From Lampris incognitus (taxonomy: Eukaryota; Chordata; Actinopteri; Lampriformes; Lampridae), in NCBI RefSeq assembly GCF_029633865.1, contig NC_079213.1, forward strand, positions 104,827,947 through 104,891,946: DNA of 64,000 bases, in the 5' to 3' direction. Numbering within the stretch: position 1 is the first letter of the stretch; each line of letters begins with the position of its first letter. The notes beneath the pieces are model-generated. The model saw only the letters and a list, made by a program, of their open reading frames with translations, had not been told where the DNA came from and made no database searches. The position numbers and the translations under genes are program-made. Below, piece after piece: positions 30,731 to 42,687 of the stretch.

Positions 30731-32366
30731 GAGTGCATTCGGAAAGTATTCACACCCCTTCACTTTCCCCACATTTTGTTATGTTACAGCCTTATTCCAA
30801 AATGGATTAAATTCATTTTTTTTCTCATCAATCTACACACAATACCCCATAATGACAAAGTGAAAAAGGTTTTGTAGAAATTTTTGCAAATTTATTAAAA
30901 AATAAAAAACTGAAATATTGCATGTACATAAGTATTCACATCCTTTGCTATGACACTCAAAATTGAGCTCAGGTTCATCCTGTTTCCACTGATCATCCTT
31001 GAGATGTTTCTACATCTTGATTGGAGTCCACCTGTAGTAAATTCAATTGATTGGACATGATTTGGAAAGGCACACACCTGTCTATATAAGGTCCCACTGT
31101 TGACAGTGCATGTCAGAGCAGAAACCAAGCCATGAAGTCAAAGGAATTGTCTGTGGACCTCCGAGACAGGATTGTATCGAGGCGGAGTTCTGGGGAAGGG
31201 TACAAAAAAATTTCTACAGCTTTGAAGGTCCCGAAGAGCACAGTGGTTTCCATCATTCGTAAATGGAAGAAGTTTGGATCCACCAGGACTCTTCCTAGAG
31301 CTGGCCGCCCAGCCAAACTGAGCAATCGGGGGAGAAGGGCCTTGGTCAGGGAGGTGACCAAGAACCCGATGGTCACTCTGACAGAGCTCCAGCGTTCCTC
31401 TGTGGAGATGGGAGAACCTTCCAGAAGGACAACTATCTGCAGCACTCCACCAATCAGGTCTTTATAGTAGAGTGGCCAGACGGAAGCCTCTGCTCAGTAA
31501 AAGGCACATGACAGCCCGCTTGGAGTTTGCCAGAAAGCACCTAAAGGACTCTCAGACTATGAGAAACAAGATTCTCTGATCTGATGAAACCAAGATTGAA
31601 CTCTTTGGCCTGAATGCCAAATGTCACGTCTGGAGGAAACCAGGCACCTCTCATCACCTTGCTAATACCATCCCTACAGTGAAGCATGGTGGTGGCAGCA
31701 TCATGCTGTGGGGATGTTCTTCAGTGGCAGGAACTGGAAGACTAGTCAGGATCGAGGGAAAGATGAATGGAGCAAAGTACAGAGAGATCCTTGATGAAAA
31801 CCTGCTCCAGAGTGCTCAGGACCTCAGACTGGGGCGAAGGTTTACCTTTCAACACGACAAGGACCCTAATTACACAGCCAAGACAACGAAAGAGTGGCTT
31901 CGGGACAAGTCTGTGAATGTCCTTGAGTGGCCCAGCCAGAGCCCAGACGTGAACCCCATTGAACATCTCTGGAAAGACCTGAAAATAGTTGTGCAGCGAC
32001 GCTCCCCATCTAACCTTACAGAGCTCGAGAGGATCTGCAGAGAAGAATGGGAGAAATACCCCAAATATAGGTGTGCCAAGCTTGTAGCTTCATACCCAAG
32101 AAGACTTAAGGCTGTAATCGCTGCCAAGGGTGCCTCGACCAAGTACTGAGTAAAGGGTGTGAATACTTGTGTACATGCAATATTTCAGTTTTTTATTTTT
32201 AATGCATTTGCAAAAAATTCTACAAAACCTTTTTCGCTTTGTCATTATGGAGTATTGTATGTAGATTGATGAGGAAAAAAAGGAATTTAATCCATTTTGG
32301 AATAAGGCTGTAACATAACAAAATGTGGAGAAAGTGAAGGGGTGTGAATACTTTCCGGATGCACTG
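30731..32366 (+). mobile_element. Tc1/mariner-type transposon, copy 1
   Basis: 1636 bp flanked by TA on both sides (30729-30730, 32367-32368). Terminal inverted repeats are about 210 bp, and each contains two direct repeats of AAGTATTCACACCC-type sequence (outer and inner ends), the IR/DR layout of some fish Tc1 elements. The outermost base at the left end has changed (GAGTGCAT against CAGTGCAT). It carries a broken transposase (31132-32149) and is closely similar to the inverse copy at 43868-45498. Confidence 0.94.
31132..32149 (+). pseudogene. Tc1 transposase, broken
   Basis: The intact family protein is about 340 residues and binds the terminal repeats to cut and paste DNA at TA. The N-terminal paired-like HTH reads KELSVDLRDRIV, GYKKISTALKVPKSTV and RAGRPAKLSNRGRRALV. 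A one-base shift at about 31430-31440 ends that frame at 31467. A TGA at 31576-31578 stands where the family has Trp just before [10 protein letters not shown], whose Asp is the first catalytic residue. The last block is open (31679-32149) and includes [12 protein letters not shown] (second Asp) and [10 protein letters not shown] (Glu), as in DD34E enzymes. Non-functional. Confidence 0.92.
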
Positions 32367-32600
32367 TATGGTCATTGAAACTCTAGTTAATGGTCATCCC
32401 CACATTTGCATATGAAACTGGTCATTGGTTTCGGTCGTTTTGCAGCTCTGTTGTTTATAAGGGCGGGGATACCTGCAGTCAGTTTAGGCTGAAGAGGTCA
32501 CTTAGATGAGGGATGAAACATTTCTCCCAATAAACATTGTATCCAGATGAACTGATTCAACGTTCTGTGATTTCCTTACCTGGATTACTGAGCATGCATA
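32367..32600 (+). mobile_element. Penelope-like 3' region copy b, right part
   Basis: Resumes exactly after the Tc1: GGTCATTGAAACTCTAGTTA, GGGGATACCTGCAGTCAG and ATCCAGATGAACTGATTCAA, matching 35590-35925. It ends near GAGCATGCAT. Confidence 0.8.
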
Positions 32601-32604
32601 AAGA

Positions 32605-34400
32605 TAAATCTTATAGCATTTTTGGTACCTGATGACAAAAGCCAGGGAAGCTAACAATGGAGGAACAGATATTGACTCAAGTATCTTGCATGAGCATACA
32701 ACACAAACACACACTCACTCAGTAACAGAAACGGATCACTTACACAGTCTATAGCTATAATAAGGCCACAAAGTAGACCAGGTGATTGACTGAGCACATC
32801 AGCACGACTTGTGTCAATATTTGTTCTTGCCGAGAGACCAACCATCCGGCCGGTTGTTGGGAACAGGACGTCCTGTTTTAGACCGATCTTTCAGTGACTG
32901 ATGGATGAGAGAGAGGTTTACGGTTCAGGTAAATGCGTTTCTTCCAGTCACCTGACACTTTGTTTTCATCCAAGCGCTACCTGGGTGGCATCGCTTAAAA
33001 AAAAATCTGATAAGTCGCCCAAGCTTTGCTGTCATCACAAATTTCATAGATTTAGTTTGAAATTGGCTTTCCAAAGATACAGGGGGCACACTTAACATTC
33101 CTGTTGCTAGCTTATTTGAAATATAACCATAAAAAGGATTTATAATACAAGATTGTTAGCAGACAATACAGGAAAAAAACTTTATTCTTAACTGGTACAC
33201 CCAACAGTTTTTAACAGCAGCGATCAATAAAGGCAAATCAAAATAGAAGTATAACTGTCTGGTGGAAATACGAAGTAGGAATGAAAGGCTCATGGTAATC
33301 CGATGCTTGTTGTCACCCTCCGGATACCGTTCCTAAGAGAATTAACCCTCAACTAACAGATCGACAACTGGACCTATGAAGTCAACCCCAAATGCAATCA
33401 TCACACCACTTTTTCATGTCAAGGATAAGTTGGTGGTTCATTTCTATCCATTACTATTGGACAGATCTATTGGCAATCATTTGCAGGCTTTTTTTTTTTT
33501 AAACAGCAGCCAGGACACGAGGCTCACCTTATTTCTGATGTTGGCGTCGGATATGTATTGATAGAGAAACTGTCAGAGCAGTTGTCTTCCAGCATGGCAC
33601 CTCGTACATTACAGGACACCTCCACTCATAGGTTTGTCTTTACCTTGATCTGCTGTTAAAGGCAGCTGCCATTCAGTCGGCGGAGCGAACGGTTCCTTAT
33701 GAAAGAACATTCAACGGTCTTCAGGTTTGGCTGATGTTGATTTCCAGCAAATTTGGATCAGCCATGCAAAGTCTCTGAATGACAGAGACCATGAAATCTA
33801 TTCTAACGTCCGCTTTCACGTCCCTTTCAAAGTTCAGGACACACTTCAAAAGTCATACTGCTGAGGAAAAAAAACAAAAAAATGAGGCAGCCTTCCATTA
33901 TTAAAAGACTGTCTTTACAACAGGGAGGTAAAATGTAATAAAAATTGTTTCTTAGAATAAAGGTAAACAAAAGCAGAAGTGGAAAAACCAGGACTTGCTG
34001 ACTTTGGAGGTGTTCTACAAATCACGAGCTAGGCAAAACACGGCGAGCTCTTAAAAAATGCTTTTTCTCTCAACGACTTTTTCTGACTTTCGACAGAAGA
34101 CTCCGGCCTCTGGTCTATCTGAGATGTTAGGTCTGGTGTGTTGTGCTGGTCGTAACCAGCTGGTTTATGCCTCTGAACACCAGTTTACGTCAGCCACGTA
34201 AGCGTCTGCCAGTACTGGTGTGTCAGGTTGGAAATGGAAGAAGGGAGAGTGGTGTGGGTCTGTGGAAGGTGTTGAGAGAGTAGGGAGAAAGGGGGAGAGA
34301 GAGGCTGACAGACAACACAAGAAAGAAAGAAAGAGAGAGAGGGTGCTAAATGAAAGGGAAAGAAACAAGGGACATGTTAATTCCAGTTACCAGTGGTGAC
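32605..34400. other. unassigned stretch
   Basis: No supported gene. A purine-rich tract (GAAAGAAAGAAAGAGAGAG) occurs at about 34320-34342. Confidence 0.3.
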
Positions 34401-34405
34401 GGTAG

Positions 34406-34406
<1 letters not shown>

Positions 34407-34468
<62 letters not shown>
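34407..34468. repeat. (AC)n microsatellite
   Basis: About 31 AC units; paired with a second array 100 bp away. Confidence 0.95.
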
Positions 34469-34470
<2 letters not shown>

Positions 34471-34567
34471 GGTATGCCAGTAATGACCATATATTCCACC
34501 TCCTGCATTGTGAAAGTTGCTGAGTGTTCCCTGAACACCATTTATGTATGTCTCTACTGCCCTTGTC

Positions 34568-34568
<1 letters not shown>

Positions 34569-34626
<58 letters not shown>
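34569..34626. repeat. (AC)n microsatellite
   Basis: About 29 AC units; the 100-bp spacer to the first array is unique sequence. Confidence 0.95.
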
Positions 34627-34628
<2 letters not shown>

Positions 34629-34998
34629 GCTACTGTGCATGATGACTTCACAATCACTCAGCTCTTCAGTGGTAAGAATAACTGTTAAAGGTCCATTTCG
34701 CCAATGTTCAACCGTATCCCTATCTATCCGCATTCAGGGTATAGTGTGAACAACGTCTGCAGTTGTTGCCAATGTTCTGTGTCTCTGGGAAGTAGTTGCA
34801 AAATCTGTTCTTTTTCCGGCACTAGTGTCATCATTTGACATGCCAATGACGTATAGTTGATGACAAGGAAGAACTACAGGCAAGTTCAGCTTGGAGTTCC
34901 AGTCTCCGCCTCTGGGGGTGTGCTCTAGATGACACTCAAAAACAAAACTTCCTTGTTCTCTTCCTTGTATTGCAAACGAGCTACGTTTCCAACAGTGA

Positions 34999-35390
34999 AA
35001 ATGGTATTCCAAAATGTGTGTGCAGGGGATCTTATGGACGAGAATACGTTTTACAGTGTTTTGACTGACTTAGATATTCAACCCTATTTATTTGTGCCAA
35101 AGTATACAACTGAGGAAATGCAGCGGAGAGAGGCCGAGGCTGCTGCCGCATTAGACGAGCAGCAACCATCCAGAACCTCAGGCGCCGAGAGCAAACAGCG
35201 ACTGGTGGTGCTGTTGCTCAAATTGCCCTCCAATCCCAACAGAAACAGAATCTTTCTGCTGCAATAAAGTTCAGTGTGGGCAGTTTTTGTTGGATGCTGT
35301 CGCCGACACCAGCCCCAAGACAGCCGCTGTGTGCGTAACTATGCGTGAAAGTTTTGCTCATCACATGGACAGCGGTGTGCTGGATTGGGG
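34999..35390 (+). pseudogene. relic of a Cys-rich 'P2X7 C-terminal-like' reading frame
   Basis: The first frame opens at an ATG (34999) and reads MDENTFYSVLTDLDIQPYLF, then a Glu/Ala-rich helix. After a one-base shift near 35185-35195 the next frame reads NSDWWCCCSNCPPIPTETES, then FCCNKVQCGQFLLD. The pattern DWW-C-C-x2-C, MPTE-like PTETES, then CC matches the Cys-rich intracellular module named for P2X7 receptors, which in fish also occurs in many short transposon-linked genes. There are no transmembrane segments, so it is not a receptor. The shift makes it a pseudogene, most likely from a DNA transposon. Confidence 0.5.
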
Positions 35391-35960
35391 AATGGTTGCA
35401 ATCACAGCATGGTAAAATGGCAACAGATGTACTCTTAGGTCCCCCCCCCCCCCCGTTTCAGGGATGCTGAGATGTTAAGTGGGAACGACCATCCCTGAAC
35501 CGGGGGGAGGGGGGTAAGAGTACATCTGTTGCCATCTTACAATGCTGATTGCAACTATTCTCCAACCCTCTGTGAATAGTACCCATGGCCATCGAAACTC
35601 TAGTTAATGGGCACACCCATATTTAATAATGAAACTGGTCGTTGGTTTCAGTTGTTATACATCTGTCGCCATATTACAGTGCTGTGATTGCAACAATCCC
35701 TAATCCTCCATGAACAGTACAAATGATCAATGGTCACACCCATATCTGCATATGAAACTGGTCGTTGGTTTCAATCGTTAGGCTGAAAGGGTTAGTATTG
35801 TACTGTATTGTGTATAAGGGTGGGGATACCTGCAGTCAGTTTAGACTGAAGATGTCACTTAGTTGAGTTATGAAATGTATCTGTCAATAAAGGTTGTATC
35901 CAGATGAACTGATTCAACCTTTGACTTTCTTGCCTGGATTGCTGAGCATGCATCAAGATG
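35376..35960 (+). mobile_element. Penelope-like termini, inverted and tandem partial copies
   Basis: The left part (35383-35465) and right part (about 35490-35560) are inverted copies of one another: GGCAACAGATGTACTCTTA against AAGAGTACATCTGTTGCC, with C and G runs facing inward. Then two partial direct copies of the same 3' region follow (about 35575-35640 and 35650-35960). The unit matches 29165-29450 and 30655/32367-32600. Inverted or tandem LTR-like ends are known in Penelope elements. Confidence 0.75.
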
Positions 35961-35964
35961 GTTT

Positions 35965-38560
35965 CAGTGGTTGTGGTCAAAATAAATTACAATGAAATTA
36001 AAAAAAAAAAATTCTAAAATTGAACTGAAATTGAATCAAACTAAAAACAAACAAACAAACAAAACAGTAATCGCTTATCATGACAGTATGCGTAAGCCTG
36101 GATCCTGAGGGCTGAACTATTACACACTGTCCCTTTAAAGACTGTAGACTGGCCTTTAAAAGAAATGCAGCCTGAATGACTGTGGTGAATGGATTATTTG
36201 ATTAACTGTTTGGCTGGAGATCAACAAATTGTGCAGGAGGGTTCCAGTGTACCCCCCTACTCCATGTGCCATTCTTTGAGTGTTTGAACCATGACACAGA
36301 CCTGTCTATCTGACAGGCTGTCACACAGCACAAACAAGGCCGAGGACGCCGACTTCCTCCGTGTCTTTCAACATCTGATATCCTTAGCTAAGGAACCACT
36401 CAAGTCAGGTTTCGAAGATGTAACAAAATGAGTCACATGTTCAAGATGCACTTTCATAAACAGTCTTTAGTTCAGCGTTTAGCTGTTTTACTGTTTTCAG
36501 TTTCATTTTCCCTTGTTTTACTATGTTGGTTTTGGTTTCATGGCTTGTCATGGACTTTTACGACACAAATACTTATCAGTATACTGAGTTTTATTGCCGT
36601 TTTAATTGTTCTGTTTGTACACACACTGTAAAGCACTTTGTAACATTTGTTTTAAGAGGTTCCACTCATGTAAAATTTATTTTTATCATTGTTATTACTT
36701 ATAGTGGAGCCAAGGTCCTTTGAGTGACTCCGCTGGTCACATTAGATGATGAGTCTCATACCAACAACTTTTTTTAGGGTGCCTTCACATTCGGTATGTT
36801 TACTTGAGTCCAAACTCAAGTTCCGTTGTCCAGCCCCCGTTGGCCTGCTTTCACACTGGGTTCTGTTTGTCTGAATGTGGTATGTTTGTCTAGTGGTTTC
36901 ATCATCCACCAACAGCAGCTGTTTACCAACTTTGCCAATCAACAAGGCTTGGAGCAGAGTGCCCCTGGTTTTATTGAGGCTAAAAATGGAAAAACATGGT
37001 TGTTTTGTGTTTTTAGCAATGCCTTTGCTTATTTGGTGCCAAAATCAAAACTATGCAAACTGACAAAACTTGACCATGCGTGCATTCATGCTGCAAATAG
37101 AGAGGGTTTTGGATGAGACAGGTAGTGAGGAGAAATGCATTTGCTGCTTTAGCTGCAGTACATTCTCACACATCTATAAGGTGAGTCCATCCCTAGACCT
37201 GGTGCTGGCAAAAATTTGCCAGATAATTTTCCTTGAAACTGCAGACACACCAAACAAACGTTTTCTGCTACACTTGCTGTTCACTTTCTCAAATTTGACC
37301 AGATTTCTTTCATACCAATCACAGACCCATACTGTGGTTCATGAAGCATTTTCAAGCAGACTTGTATATAATTCCTTGGGGAAAAAGCTTTCACACCGAT
37401 CGAATTAACCGAAATTTACAGAGAAACAGTCTTGGGTCCAGACGAAAAGCTCCAATTTGAAAAAAAAAAACTTTTTATACTCAATTCCAGGATATTTACC
37501 GCCCTCTTCTACTACAGGAAGGCTACCATGGTCCATTCAGGTAGTGGGTCCTATCACATTCATGCCTTCTGTGCCTCCCTCCTCTGGCTAATCCTCATCC
37601 TGCACCTCTCATTATCACTCACCTGTTCCCCATCAGAATTGATCACTGCACCATATTTAAGCCTGCTCTTTCATTGCCTCCAGGCCAGATTGACAAGTAG
37701 CTCTTGTCATGTCTAGCTCAAGTTTCTTGTCATGTCTAGCCCAAAGTTTCAAGTAACCCTCCAAATCCGACATTAAACATGAAAGTGTTGCTATTGCTGT
37801 TGTGTCAACACCTTCCCCGATGCTGGACAAAAAAAATGTGGTTGGACCTGATGTTGTATGTGTTGGTAGGTAAAGCTATTCTACAAGTTGGTACTGTCAT
37901 ATCTGTTAACCACAACCATTTCGAATCTGCTTCAAACTTAGTAGCATTGGTGTATTTGATATGAGCTTTGTTTAAGGACATGAATGAACCACAACGCAAT
38001 ACTAAAAAAATGAATAAATTATGTAATGGAATGATGCAATCCTGGCACATGTATCTCTAAAGTGACATCCTGTCTCAGAAACTACCAAACATTGAAACTT
38101 TGTCCTATTTATCTTATGTGCAAACATACACACACTCCGTCAAAAAGCACAAGAATATGATTGTTTTGTCATTCACACATCAACGTGTTTGCTAAAAAGG
38201 TGAAAGATGTAAAATATTTCACTGATAAAACAAAGGGAGCATTACTCTGATAGTGGTAGAATGTGATACAACATCACATCTGGTTCCCAGCTGATGGTTT
38301 GTTTTTCTGTTGCTCTGCTTGCTTTAACATTAATAACTAGTAACTTTTAACAACTCCTTGGGACCATTAGATTATTTTAATTGATTTTATGGTTTGCCTC
38401 TATTATTATTTTATTGATTTTATTCGCTCATCGGCTCCTGCACTGACTTGATCGCACTGAATCCTCAGATTCTGTAGTTCTGGGGCTGCGTGTGGCTTGT
38501 TTCTAGCCTGTGGCTAAGCTAACCAAACAATTATGCCAACTTTGCCCTGTTAGGACTGTG
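35965..38560. other. mostly unassigned; possible decayed DNA transposon and LINE tail
   Basis: No gene recognised. At about 36590-36690 ACTGTAAAGCACTTTGTAAC resembles the 3' tail of fish L2-type LINEs. At 36775-37400 opposed TTCACA/TTCACACC words (AGGGTGCCTTCACATTCG, CTTTCACACCGATCG) hint at a decayed DNA element, unproved. A (CAAA)n tract lies at about 36040-36062. Confidence 0.3.
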
Positions 38561-38779
38561 TGCTACTAAAGAAAGCAAATGGAAAGGTTGCTGACCTTGA
38601 AGAGGATGTTCCTGATGATCTCCATAAGAAAGACTCCTCTTTGACCAGCTTCATGGACGTGGCTACTGGGCAGTCCAAACGGGTTGCCTCTTTCAGTGCA
38701 ACCATCCAGGACACATTTCTGTAGGACCCCTCCACTTGTCCACGGCATTCCTCCTGCTCGACACCTAACCACCAGTCAT

Positions 38780-39725
38780 CCTGGGCTGAAGTGGTGGTCT
38801 GTGGTCACAAGAGAGGGTCAGACGGGGCTGCCCTCCCTCGCCTAAGCCTCTCCAACCACTATGAGACCCTGTCTGACGACACTCTGGTCCACTCAGCTGG
38901 TGTTCCTGCTGTTCCGACGCATCCTGATCTGGACATTTCTGCGAAAATGGCACCTGCCGACACTGCACCTTCCCCGCTAGCAGCTAACAGTGTTCAGGTG
39001 GCTGGCCATCCAGATGTGAAGCCAAGACAGCAGCCCTCATCCTGGATGGTGACCTTCTGCTCCTGTCATAAGATCCTGAAGGAGGCTGTGATTAGACGCT
39101 CTCAAAGTCTTCCTTGCTGTGAGCCTCCAGAGAAATCCATACTCAGAGCTGATGTCGCTGCTTTGTCACAACACTTGCTCGCATACCATATTCCCAGCCG
39201 GAAATTTCAACATACAGTGTGAATCGTGTACTCTCCTGCCATGAGAACCCACAGCCGACATCACCTTGTCCCCTTTTCTCCTCAGCCACATTAATAGTTG
39301 GAGATTCCATAATCAGGAACATCCGTTTTCTCAAGGCAGCTACACCCTATGTCCCTGGAGCCACAGTCCCTGATATCCTGTATAAGCTCCGGGGGCTGCT
39401 GCACTCACTCCCGTCCTCCACCAATCGAGTGATCGTTCATGTGGGGACAAACAATGCAGCTCGTCAGCAGTCTGATTTAACCAAAAAGGATTTTAATGAC
39501 CTTTTCAGCTTTTTAATTACTTGTGGAAAGTCTGTTTTTATTTCAGGTCCTATTCCAACACTGGCCTGTGGAGCAGGGCGTTATAGCAGAATCCTCAGCC
39601 TGCACACGTGGCTCATCTCCACCTCCAGAGCTCACAATATAGGTTTTATGGACAATTTTAATCTGTTTTGGGATCGTTTCTCCCTCTTCAGAACAGACAG
39701 TAGTCCACCCGAGCAGGCTGGGTAG
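38780..39725 (+). pseudogene. L2 LINE ORF1 with SGNH/GDSL-esterase domain, broken
   Basis: The frame 38791-39222 includes GSDGAALPRLSLSNHYETLS, typical of fish L2 ORF1, and then shifts. The frame 39219-39725 carries LIVGDSIIRNIRFL (block I, GDS), VIVHVGTNNA (block with G-x-N), ISGPIPTL and FMDNFNLFWDRFSLF, the order found in SGNH-type hydrolases used by LINE ORF1 proteins, probably to act on membranes or aid RNP formation. The C-terminal His-bearing block (usually DGLHPN) is replaced by DSSPPEQAG, so the catalytic His seems lost. Earlier stops (at about 38723) add to the damage. Confidence 0.8.
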
Positions 39726-39994
39726 CCAGATGCTAGCGGACAACATGCAGCATGCCGTAGTCTACTCCATGTGGCTGACTGTTTACATCCCGCACTTCCC
39801 TCCCGGAACCTCTGTTTTCAACTACAGTGACACCACACAGTACTGTTTTGTCCGATACCAGCCCCCCACTGGCCTCATCTGTCATTAACCCTCCCACGAG
39901 GAGTTTTCCCCATACAGACTATATTATTGGGCATGAGGCCTCTTATCCACACGTCATATTACAACGTGACCGGCATGTAGACCCCACTGTGATA

Positions 39995-40460
39995 ACTCTG
40001 CTAGTTAAATCAACTGTTTATACGTACACAACCTGTTGGAAGCTTGCTCTCTACAATATCCGATCTATTACCAACAATGCCCCTCTGGTCAAGGACTTCA
40101 TCACAGAGCGCAAACTGGACTATTTATGTCTCACAGAAACCTGGCAGTCACAAAATGACTTTCTACAGCTAAATTCAGCAACTCCACCAGGATTTGTTTA
40201 CATATGCAATCCTCGGTCTTCAAGCAGAGGAGGCACCCTTGCACTGATCTATCCTGATGGTATAAAACTAACGCCACTCTCTCTACCTGATCAATCTTCC
40301 TTTGAAATGCTCGCTGTTATGCTCTACGGACCTATACCCATCATTATAGCTGCTCTTAACAGACCACCTAAGGCATCAAATATTTTTATCACTGAGCTCT
40401 CAACAGTTTTAACCACCCTTAGTGCCATGTCTCTGAATGTAATCCTAATGGTGTATTGAA
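39995..40460 (+). pseudogene. L2 LINE ORF2 endonuclease (APE-like), broken
   Basis: Frame up to the TGA at 40457: LALYNIRSITNNAPLV (first strand with Asn), LDYLCLTETW (catalytic Glu), SSRGGTLALIY and LSLPDQSSFEMLAVML. These are the early blocks of the AP-endonuclease-like domain that nicks target DNA. The later Asp/His blocks continue in other frames after 40460 (SDHKAVLF-like text near 40610-40630). Confidence 0.85.
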
Positions 40461-41419
40461 GTGTTCATTTTGATAACACAATATGTTCACTAAAGATTTT
40501 AAAGCAATGTTAGATTGCTTTGACTAATGTAATATGTCAGCTTTACAACCCACACCAAGGGTCATATCCTTGACTTAATTTGCTGTTCCGGCATCGCTAA
40601 ACTACACATCTCTGACCATAAAGCTGTGTTATTCAACACCAACCTACTGCTCAGTAAATCAAGGCTGCATCGTACCATATCATACCGCAACATTGGATAT
40701 GTTAACCGAGACGATCTCAGCAGTTTAATTACCTTGAACCCAATTCCTGCTACCACGTCCTCATTCCCTGGTCTTATGGACTACTACAATAATATTTTAG
40801 CTTATGCACTTAATATTTTAGCCCCCCTGAAAACAAGGGTTGTTTCATTTGCTCATACTGCTCCCTGGTATACACCTGAATTATGTCAGCTCAAGACTAT
40901 AGGTCAGCGCCTTGAGAGGCTTTGCACCAAGACTGAACTTGGTGTTCACAAACAAATGTATTCGGATAATCCATTACAAAAATCCTCTTTCAACAACTAA
41001 AACATTCTGTTATGCAAATATCATCAGTACAGTTGAAGGGAATAATTGAACTCTCTTCTCCACAGTGAAAAGGTTACTAAATCCACCTGAAATCAATATG
41101 AACAGTGACCTTTCTAATGACCAATGCTCTGCTTTTTTGACATTTTTCAACTCCAAAATTAGTACCATTCATGAGCAGCTTGCCTCTGCTAACATCATGC
41201 AGACTGATTTACCATCAGCAAGTTCTATGAAACTGTCCCCATCCACTGTCCTGTGACTTCAGTCTTCCAACTGAAAATCCTATTTCTGAACTTATTACTA
41301 AGTCTAGCACCTCCACATGACACCTGGCTCCAATTCCCACAACCCTAGTTAAAACATGCCTGCTCTCTATCATCTCTCTGATAACCTCCATCATCATAAA
41401 CAGACCAACTCTGAAAAAA

Positions 41420-42010
41420 ACTTAATTTAGATTCTACTGACCAAAACAACTACTGGCCTATTTCCAATTTACCATTCATCTCCAAAATCCTTGAGAGGGT
41501 AGTTGCATCTCAACTCCAGATCTATCTTGATAACAATAACCTCTGAACAATTCCAATCTGGCTTTTGCCCTAAACATAGCACCGAAACAGCCCTGGTTAA
41601 GGTCACTAATGACCTCCTCCATGCAGCTGACTCCAGTCTACTCTCTATCCTCATCCTCCTTGACCTCACCGCAGCCTTTGATACTATATCCCATCAACTA
41701 CACATAGATTGGCTGGTTAGAGCTGGGGACACTGTATATCAGTGGTTTGCGTCCTACCTACATTTTGTACAAATTCAGAATTACCAGTCAGAAAGTTTGA
41801 CAGTTCCTCGTGGAGTTCCGCAGGGTTCAGTGTTGGGGCCACTCCTGTTTATTATTTACCTCCTCCCTCTTGGCAACATCTTCTAGCACTATGGTATCTT
41901 ATTTCCGCTGTTATGCTGATGGTACACAGCTTTATGTGTCCACTAAGCCCACTTCCACCCTCCCCTCCAGTACCCTCACTGTTTGTCTCCATGATATACA
42001 GATATGGATG
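41420..42010 (+). pseudogene. L2 LINE ORF2 reverse transcriptase, broken
   Basis: From about 41440 the text reads YWPISNLPFISKILERVVASQL, then (in 41503-41886) FQSGFCPKHSTETALVKV, LLDLTAAFDTISH (first catalytic Asp), VPRGVPQGSVLGPLLFIIY. It then shifts to CYADGTQLYVST, where the catalytic YADD has become YADG. The loss of that Asp plus two or more frame changes shows an old inactive copy. Confidence 0.88.
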
Positions 42011-42112
42011 ACTTAACAATTATCTGAAATTCAACAGTAGTAAAACTGAACTACTCCTCATTTGCACTAAATCTGCACTCTCAAAAACTAGTATTTGCTC
42101 ACTCATTAATGG

Positions 42113-42687
42113 AGGGGTGTATGCTGATCTATCAAACAATTTTAATTATTTTTTTCTCTCGCTTTGAAAGGTCTGATTTTGCTCATAATGTTTCCAGGTT
42201 GAGGGAGTCCCTTGTACCTCAGCATAATATTGTGATATCTCAAAAACGTGTCACAGCCTTATTTAAGAAAATGAACATAAGGAAGACTGCTGGCCCCGAT
42301 GCCATCTGCGGGCGCACTCCACTACTGTGCTGACCAGCTCAGTGAGTTCTTTACTAAACTCTTTCAGATGTGTGCCAATTGTTGCCAATTACCTTCAATC
42401 TGGAAAACTTCCAGTATAATCCCTATTCCGAAATAAAAAAAATTCCAGAGAACTAAATGAGTTCAGACCTGTTGCACTTACATCACTTGCGATGGAAAAT
42501 TTTGAGAAAATTTTAAAAGAGGAGGCTATCTTCCTAGTTAATGGCAAACTAGACCCCTTGCAGTTTCCTTATCAAACTGGCAAGGATGTGGAGGATGCAA
42601 AACTCTTCGTCCTCAACAAATTATATAGGCACCTGGAGAAACCCAATTCTCAGGTGAGACTTTTATTTGCTGATTTCTCTGGCTTTT
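42113..42687 (+). mobile_element. Rex1-like LINE, first segment
   Basis: 5'-truncated LINE inserted in the L2 element. It reads FSRFERSDFAHNV, then IRKTAGPDAICGR (RT block usually KxxGPD), ADQLSEFFTKLF in a shifted frame, and MENFEKILKEEA, LDPLQFPYQTGKDVEDAK and LFADFSGF (first catalytic region, with the Asp kept). The SINE D insertion interrupts it there. Confidence 0.75.

Larger units (their letters stand above)
38570..42112 (+). mobile_element. L2-type LINE, 5' and middle part, interrupted
   Basis: Decayed autonomous LINE: an ORF1 with an esterase domain, then an ORF2 with endonuclease and RT. It is cut at about 42112 by a Rex1-like LINE and resumes at 46014-46815 with the matching C-terminal domain. 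Numerous stops and shifts make it dead. Confidence 0.88.

Noticed and set aside
31576-31578. UGA-encoded selenocysteine or recoding in Tc1 transposase
   Set aside because: The position is Trp in the family, there is no SECIS-like context visible, and both copies carry other lesions; a shared inherited stop is simpler.
32480-32540. hammerhead ribozyme in the Penelope ends (GATGAG...GAAAC text here, at 35860-35890 and, inverted, at 55965-55990)
   Set aside because: Penelope elements can carry hammerheads, but the required CUGANGA core is altered (for example CGGATGA or TTAGATGA) and I could not pair convincing stems; a covariance-model search would decide.
34393-34749. Thr-His-rich proteins around 34.4-34.7 kb
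   Set aside because: Translation of CA microsatellites.
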